Positions 14,854-19,241 of a stretch of DNA of 19,241 nucleotides are shown here, in pieces (the first letter of the stretch is position 1; each line of letters opens with the position of its first letter). The DNA is taken from contig PTKD01000008.1 in the NCBI GenBank assembly GCA_002938115.1, positions 1 through 19,241 on the forward strand, read 5' to 3'. The DNA is from Alphaproteobacteria bacterium MarineAlpha9_Bin7 (lineage in GTDB: Bacteria > Pseudomonadota > Alphaproteobacteria > UBA7887). The translations under genes and the position numbers were made by a program. A model generated the notes under the pieces. That model did not search any database and was not told where the DNA came from. It worked only from the letters and a program-made list of their open reading frames with translations.

Positions 14854-16149
14854 CTATTTTTGAAATACTCGCGCAAAAATCTCATCGGTAAATCTGAGGT
14901 TATTTTTGGTTTCAAAAATTTCCTTCAGTCGCGACGCGCTAATTTGGGACGTGATATCTTGGTCCTTAATAAGGCGTTCAAAAAATGTACCTCCACTCCG
15001 CCAAACTTCCATCGCATTTCGCTGAACGATTCTATACGCATCTTCTCGGGAAAGCCCGGCCTGGGTCAAAGCTAGGAGAACTCTCTGCGAATGAATTAGT
15101 CCACCTAGTTGATCCAAATTCTTGCCCATTGTATCAGGATATACCAGTAGTTTATCAATTACTCCGCTCATTCGCGATAACGCAAAATCTAGGGTAATCG
15201 TCGCGTCGGGACCAATTACACGCTCTACGGAAGAGTGTGAGATGTCCCGTTCATGCCAAAGCGCGATATTTTCTAGGGCTGGCTGCACTGTCGCGCGGAC
15301 TATGCGCGCGAGACCGGTAAGGTTCTCGGTCAGTACTGGATTACGCTTATGGGGCATAGCTGAAGAACCTTTTTGGCCAGGTTCAAAAAACTCTTCTGCT
15401 TCCCGAACTTCGGTCCGTTGAAGATGTCGTATTTCTGTCGCTAGGCGTTCCACCGAGCCCGCTATAACGCCAAGTGTAGCAAAAAACATAGCATGGCGAT
15501 CACGTGGCATTACTTGCGTCGAAATAGTTTCGGGTGAGAGTCCAAGCTTTTTTGCCACATGAGACTCGACTGCTGGATCTACAGTAGAGTACGTGCCAAC
15601 CGCACCGGAAATAGCACAAACGGCTATTTCTTGGCGGGCCAGGCGCAGGCGCGACCGGGCGCGATCAAATTCTGCGTATGCATAAGCTAGTTTCAGGCCA
15701 AATGTGGTTGGTTCCGCATGAATTCCATGGCTGCGTCCAACACACTCCGTATCTTTAAACTCGTGGGCGCGACGATCCAGTACTGTGCATACGGACTCAA
15801 GCCCTGCCAATAAAATGTCAGCGGCGCGTGTGAGCTGGACTGCGAAAGCAGTATCAAGTACGTCCGAGGAGGTTAAGCCTTGGTGGACGAAACGTGCCTC
15901 CGAACCAACGTATTCCGAAAGGTTTGTCAGAAAGGCAATTACGTCATGTTGTAACTCACGCTCAAGTGTATTGATCTTATCTATTTCAAATTTCCCGCGT
16001 TCCAGAAGTGCTTGCGCAACGCCGGACGGGATGACTCCCAGTTTTTCCTGGGCTTCGCAGGCATAACGCTCTATATCCAACCAAATCTCGAAGCGTGTTT
16101 TCGGCTCCCAGACTAGGACCATTTCAGGGCGGCTGTAACGAGGAATCAT
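14854..16149 (-). CDS. purB: Adenylosuccinate lyase
   Basis: A 431-residue enzyme of the fumarase/aspartase superfamily that releases fumarate twice in purine synthesis: SAICAR to AICAR, and adenylosuccinate to AMP. Visible signatures are TSSDVLDT (93-100), GRSHGIHAEPTT (138-149, with catalytic H141) and the superfamily signature GSSAMPHKRNP (261-271), whose serines sit on the catalytic loop. Length is normal. It starts at ATG 16149, behind a weak purine-rich sequence. It is transcribed alone, divergently from the aldolase-dehydrogenase gene, with a -10 candidate at minus-strand 16199-16194 and a palindrome over the likely -35 region. It is the partner of the purC operon but lies outside it. 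Confidence 0.98.
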   Translation of the reverse strand: MIPRYSRPEMVLVWEPKTRFEIWLDIERYACEAQEKLGVIPSGVAQALLERGKFEIDKINTLERELQHDVIAFLTNLSEYVGSEARFVHQGLTSSDVLDTAFAVQLTRAADILLAGLESVCTVLDRRAHEFKDTECVGRSHGIHAEPTTFGLKLAYAYAEFDRARSRLRLARQEIAVCAISGAVGTYSTVDPAVESHVAKKLGLSPETISTQVMPRDRHAMFFATLGVIAGSVERLATEIRHLQRTEVREAEEFFEPGQKGSSAMPHKRNPVLTENLTGLARIVRATVQPALENIALWHERDISHSSVERVIGPDATITLDFALSRMSGVIDKLLVYPDTMGKNLDQLGGLIHSQRVLLALTQAGLSREDAYRIVQRNAMEVWRSGGTFFERLIKDQDITSQISASRLKEIFETKNNLRFTDEIFARVFQK

Positions 16150-16193
16150 GCTTAGTCTCGTATAAGTCTAGTTGCTATATATAACCTCGCTGG

Positions 16194-16224
16194 AGTATAG
16201 GGGCCCTTTGGCTGGCTAGCCAGC
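16194..16224 (-). promoter_or_regulatory. Candidate purB promoter with a 14-bp palindrome
   Basis: GCTGGCTAGCCAGC (16211-16224) is a perfect 14-bp inverted repeat without spacer in the divergent purB/aldolase gap. On the minus strand a -10-like TATACT (16199-16194, one mismatch to consensus) would place its -35 box inside the palindrome, where the match to TTGACA is poor. Transcription would start about 38 nt before purB. On the other side TATAGA (16257-16262) could be the -10 box of the aldolase gene. The palindrome is a candidate operator, for purB, for the aldolase gene, or for both. Assigned by inspection only. Confidence 0.4.
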
Positions 16225-16295
16225 GCGCTACTACGTTTAAAATATAACTCGCAGCCTATAGAATTCCTTATATTTCCTGAAAGAGTAAATCCGCG

Positions 16296-18341
16296 ATGGA
16301 AAGTTTTTGGTTAGAAAGTGAGGCTGCCGAAACTGTTGAAAAATACGCTGAGCAAGGCGTAGGGGCTGACGTTGCGCTTCGGGTCTATAGTTGTAGGTTG
16401 CTTGGCAGTGTTCCTCAGCTGGTGCTGCATGGGGGCGGCAACGCATCCGTGAAAACAAGAATGGCCGATTTTCTTGGAAAAATAAACGAGGTTATTTGCG
16501 TCAAAGGTTCCGGTTGGGATATGGCTACGATCGAGCCAGCCGGCTTGCCCGCAGTACGCCTCGGGCCTATCCAATCAGTCGCTGAACTAGATGCTTTGAG
16601 TGATGAGGATATGGTTAATGTTCAGCGATCTAATCTATTAGATATCAGTTCGCCAAACCCATCCGTGGAGACGTTACTTCATGCTTTTTTGCCGCACAAA
16701 TTCGTCGACCACACCCATGCAAACGCGGTTTTAGCGCTGACGAATCAAACCAATGGGGTTTCAATTTGCTCTGAGCTTTACGGTAAAACTGTAGGTCTGG
16801 TCCCGTACATAATGCCCGGTTTTTCACTCGCGAAGAAGGGGCTGGAGGTGTATCGCGCAAACCCGGAGTGCGAGGGACTTATCTTGATGAAACACGGCAT
16901 ATTTTCATTTGGTGAGACTGCGCGTGAGTCATATGAGCGGATGATTAAATTAGTCTCTCTAGCTGAGAATAGGTTAGGAAAGGGGCTCGGTAGGTTGGGC
17001 GTTGCATCCGAGTCTAGGGCGCTGGCACGCCCGGCGGAAATAGCACCGATTTTGCGAGGGATGTGCGCGCCGTCACGTGTTGATGGTGATTGTCAGCGCA
17101 TGATAGCAACGTATCGGACTACCGAAGAAATAAAGGCGTATGTGGAGGGCGAGGAACTTTCGCGTTACAGCCAGGCTGGTCCAGTGACGCCTGATCACGT
17201 TATCCGAACGAAACCAAAACCCCTCATTGCGCCGCCGCCCGAAGATGGGAGACTTGAACCCTGGACGTCTGAGGTTGAGGCGAGACTGGCCCTGTACCAA
17301 AAGGAATATCGAGCGTATTTTGATAGACATAACAGACGTCTTAAAACGCCCAAGATTGCGTTAGATCCAATGCCCCGGGTAGTACTGGTTGGGGGTCTAG
17401 GGTTGTTTGGGCTTGGAGGCTCCCTCGGAGCCGCATCTATCGCAGCAGACTTAGCGGAAACCACGGTTTCTGTAGTAGCTGCCTCTGAACGTTTAGGAAA
17501 ATTCGAGAGTATTGGCGAATCTGACATATTTGATATGGAGTACTGGTCACTAGAGCAAGCCAAACTTGGTAAGACCAAAGTTCTCCCGCTTGATGGCCGA
17601 ATAGTTGCGATTACTGGAGGAGCAGGAGCCATAGGTTCTGCGACGGCAGCTGCATTCAGGGGGGAAGGTGCCGAAGTCGCTCTGCTTGATATCAATCAGG
17701 GGGAGGTATTGACCACTGCAGATCAGATAGGTGGTTTCGGTATATCCTGTGACGTAACACAACGTGATCAGGTAGAGTCAGCCTTTGAGCAAATTTGCGA
17801 AAAATATGGTGGTGTGGATATCTTAGTGTCCAATGCCGGTAGGGCTTGGGACGGCAGAATCGGGGAAGTCGCGGACAATGTTCTTCGGGAAAGTTTCGAG
17901 CTCAATTTTTTTTCCCATCAGAATGTTGCGCAGGTTGCAGTTAGAATTATGCGTTTGCAGGGCAAAGGCGGCGTGCTTCTGTTCAATGCCTCTAAACAGG
18001 CAGTGAATCCGGGTGCGAACTTTGGACCTTATGGCCTGCCCAAGGCGGCGACACTCTTTTTATCGCGCCAATACGCAATTGATTATGGCGCCGACGGTAT
18101 TCGGTCGAACGCAGTCAACGCCGATCGAATTCGTTCTGGGCTTATGACAGAAGACGTGATCACTGCACGGGCCATGGCTCGGGGCGTAAGTGCTGATCTG
18201 TACATGGCGGGAAATCTTTTGCAGACGGAAGTTGATGCTAGAGACGTCGCAAGGGCCTTCGTTTCTTTGGCACACGCAACCAAAACTACTGGTGCTGTTT
18301 TGACCGTTGACGGTGGTAATATTGCCGCGGCCCTGCGGTGA
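16296..18341 (+). CDS. Bifunctional class II aldolase / short-chain dehydrogenase
   Basis: A 681-residue fusion. The N-terminal class II aldolase/adducin domain (about 20-235) has LHGGGNAS (44-51) and likely metal ligands H139 and H141 (HTHAN) and H200 (MKHGIF). The C-terminal short-chain dehydrogenase (about 433-681) has the nucleotide motif TGGAGAIG (440-447), acidic D465 after the second strand (predicting NAD over NADP), NAG (513-515) and a catalytic S566, Y579, K583 set (YGLPK). A glycine-rich stretch (362-380) lies in the linker. Architecture matches RhaEW/YuxG-type proteins, which cleave L-rhamnulose-1-phosphate and oxidise the L-lactaldehyde formed. No rhamnose or other sugar gene is nearby, so the substrate is uncertain. 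ATG 16296 has a weak AAGAG upstream. Diverges from purB. Confidence 0.9.
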   Translation: MESFWLESEAAETVEKYAEQGVGADVALRVYSCRLLGSVPQLVLHGGGNASVKTRMADFLGKINEVICVKGSGWDMATIEPAGLPAVRLGPIQSVAELDALSDEDMVNVQRSNLLDISSPNPSVETLLHAFLPHKFVDHTHANAVLALTNQTNGVSICSELYGKTVGLVPYIMPGFSLAKKGLEVYRANPECEGLILMKHGIFSFGETARESYERMIKLVSLAENRLGKGLGRLGVASESRALARPAEIAPILRGMCAPSRVDGDCQRMIATYRTTEEIKAYVEGEELSRYSQAGPVTPDHVIRTKPKPLIAPPPEDGRLEPWTSEVEARLALYQKEYRAYFDRHNRRLKTPKIALDPMPRVVLVGGLGLFGLGGSLGAASIAADLAETTVSVVAASERLGKFESIGESDIFDMEYWSLEQAKLGKTKVLPLDGRIVAITGGAGAIGSATAAAFRGEGAEVALLDINQGEVLTTADQIGGFGISCDVTQRDQVESAFEQICEKYGGVDILVSNAGRAWDGRIGEVADNVLRESFELNFFSHQNVAQVAVRIMRLQGKGGVLLFNASKQAVNPGANFGPYGLPKAATLFLSRQYAIDYGADGIRSNAVNADRIRSGLMTEDVITARAMARGVSADLYMAGNLLQTEVDARDVARAFVSLAHATKTTGAVLTVDGGNIAAALR

Positions 18342-18498
18342 GGTAACTGAATAGTGAAGGGAAAAAACATCAGCGGCTTTTGGGGTGGACACTGGGCCAG
18401 AGATTTGTAGTGCTCTCGCGGAGCATGTGGACCCCAATCATTTGCTGTGAGTTCTTCATTGGAACCACGGTGCTTGAGATTTAGAGAGGTAGAGTCGT

Positions 18499-19086
18499 AT
18501 GACAAAGGAAGTGGAATTCTTGTTCGATGTCGGGAGCCCGACGGCTTATCTTGCCTATACTCAACTGCCGGCGATTGCTGAAAAAGCCCGAGCCAATATT
18601 ATTTGGGTTCCGATTCTATTGGGCGGTTTATTCAAAGCAGTTGGTAATCAAAGTCCAGCCCTTTTGGCACCCAAATCCGCATGGATGGCATCAGATCTGC
18701 CCCGCTTCGCACGTCGTTACAATGTGCCGTATCAGCCGAACAAATACTTTCCAATCAATACTCTTGCACTGATGCGCGGTGCAGTAGCAGCTGACGAAGA
18801 TGGTTTTCTTCAAGAATATCTCGCTGCCGTATTTCCGGCTATGTGGGCCCAATCTAGAAAAATGGATGATCCGGAAGTCGTAAGTGACACATTGATCACA
18901 GGCGGAATAGATCCAGAACAGTTGTTTGCTCGAATTGGTGATCAAGCAGTGAAAGACAAGTTGAAAATGAATACCGAACGTGCTGCCGAACGTGGTGCCT
19001 TTGGTGCGCCCACGTTCTTTGTAGGGGGGAATATGTTTTTTGGTCAGGACCGTTTGGATTTTGTTTCGGAATCATTGACAACATGA
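18499..19086 (+). CDS. 2-hydroxychromene-2-carboxylate isomerase-like (DsbA-fold) protein
   Basis: A 195-residue thioredoxin-fold protein of the DsbA/kappa-GST superfamily, closest in pattern to 2-hydroxychromene-2-carboxylate isomerase (NahD), a glutathione-dependent enzyme of naphthalene breakdown. FLFDVGSPTAYLAY (7-20) carries S13 at the active-site position in place of the DsbA CxxC. GAFGAPTFFVGG (166-177) contains the cis-proline loop (P171), and FFGQDRLDFV closes the domain. GAGAGG-like purines (GAGAGG, 18484-18489) precede ATG 18499 by 9 nt. No ring-cleaving or other aromatic catabolic gene is nearby, and such homologues are common in proteobacteria without that pathway, so a general glutathione-dependent role is as likely. 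It lies 157 nt after the aldolase fusion. Confidence 0.88.
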   Translation: MTKEVEFLFDVGSPTAYLAYTQLPAIAEKARANIIWVPILLGGLFKAVGNQSPALLAPKSAWMASDLPRFARRYNVPYQPNKYFPINTLALMRGAVAADEDGFLQEYLAAVFPAMWAQSRKMDDPEVVSDTLITGGIDPEQLFARIGDQAVKDKLKMNTERAAERGAFGAPTFFVGGNMFFGQDRLDFVSESLTT

Positions 19087-19143
19087 CGGTGTAAAGGGCC
19101 ACAATAGTAAGCCTTCCAAGATCCCGGTTGGTGGTTTTTACGT

Positions 19144-19241
19144 CTACCGGTAAGGCGGACGGTCTAGTCCGCTGGGTGAGCTGGTAAAAATTTCGTAGCC
19201 GTTTGCTGTAACCCCTATTGTGTGTTCGAATTGCGCGGACA
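19144..19241 (-). CDS. map: Methionine aminopeptidase type I, C-terminal fragment
   Basis: The last 31 codons and stop of a minus-strand gene that runs off the window end. The translation begins SAQFEHTIGVTANGYEIFT and ends GLDRPPYR. This matches the C-terminus of type I methionine aminopeptidase; in E. coli the same place reads SAQYEHTIVVT, and its Glu is a metal ligand. The enzyme removes the initiator Met from new proteins. The gene converges on the isomerase-like gene with a 57-nt gap and no clear terminator. Another M24-family peptidase cannot be fully excluded from so short a piece. Confidence 0.82.
   Translation of the reverse strand, partial: SAQFEHTIGVTANGYEIFTSSPSGLDRPPYR

Noticed and set aside
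17195..17695. 166-codon minus-strand frame, rich in Ser, Pro and Ala.
   Set aside because: Antisense shadow of the aldolase-dehydrogenase gene; composition follows from the opposite strand.
18342..18498. Small inverted repeat TGCTC/GAGCA and other short complementarities after the aldolase gene, considered as a terminator.
   Set aside because: Stem of only 5 bp and no following T run; cannot be told from chance.
1..19241. Search by eye for CRISPR repeats, insertion sequence ends, toxin-antitoxin pairs, phage genes and defence systems.
   Set aside because: None seen; almost all sequence is explained by housekeeping genes in closely packed order.

Overview
The window looks like ordinary chromosome of an alphaproteobacterium of moderate GC (about half, by eye). 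The main reason is the block purL-purQ-purS-purC with bolA and grxD downstream, and with a DUF1476 gene (the alphaproteobacterial F1-ATPase inhibitor, zeta subunit) next to purB. Purine synthesis uses the separate small PurS, PurQ and PurL proteins rather than the single large PurL of gammaproteobacteria. Ribosomal protein S4 is the cysteine-free, roughly 205-residue type. No mobile element, CRISPR array, tRNA or rRNA was seen.

Layout. Positions 90-2000 (+) hold a large exported protein of unknown function with one haem-c motif. Positions 2087-7382 (+) hold a possible co-directional run: a nicotinate phosphoribosyltransferase-like gene, a 263-nt spacer containing a well-initiated 16-codon ORF, nadE (glutamine-dependent NAD synthetase), cysS and trmJ. 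rpsD follows behind its own sigma70-like promoter and ends in a strong hairpin terminator that also serves grxD from the other side. Positions 8175-12725 (-) are a compact operon read purC-purS-purQ-purL-bolA-grxD: four steps of IMP synthesis, then the BolA/CGFS-glutaredoxin iron-sulfur pair. Further along the minus strand are a small exported DUF4399 protein and an NRDE/TANGO2-family protein. The zeta gene (14497-14817, +) converges on purB (14854-16149, -).

The purB / aldolase-dehydrogenase intergenic region (16150-16295) is divergent and carries a perfect 14-bp palindrome beside a good -10 box. The plus strand then holds a 681-residue class II aldolase/short-chain dehydrogenase fusion and a DsbA-like 2-hydroxychromene-2-carboxylate isomerase homologue. 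The window ends in the C-terminus of a type I methionine aminopeptidase on the minus strand.

Functionally this is mostly housekeeping: NAD salvage and synthesis, Cys-tRNA charging, tRNA methylation, ribosome assembly, de novo purines and Fe-S handling. I found no convincing new multi-gene system. The parts most worth a second look are the orphan haem protein, the small ORF ahead of nadE, the purB/aldolase palindrome, the stem-loop ahead of the zeta gene, and the TTG start of purS that conventional ATG calling would miss.
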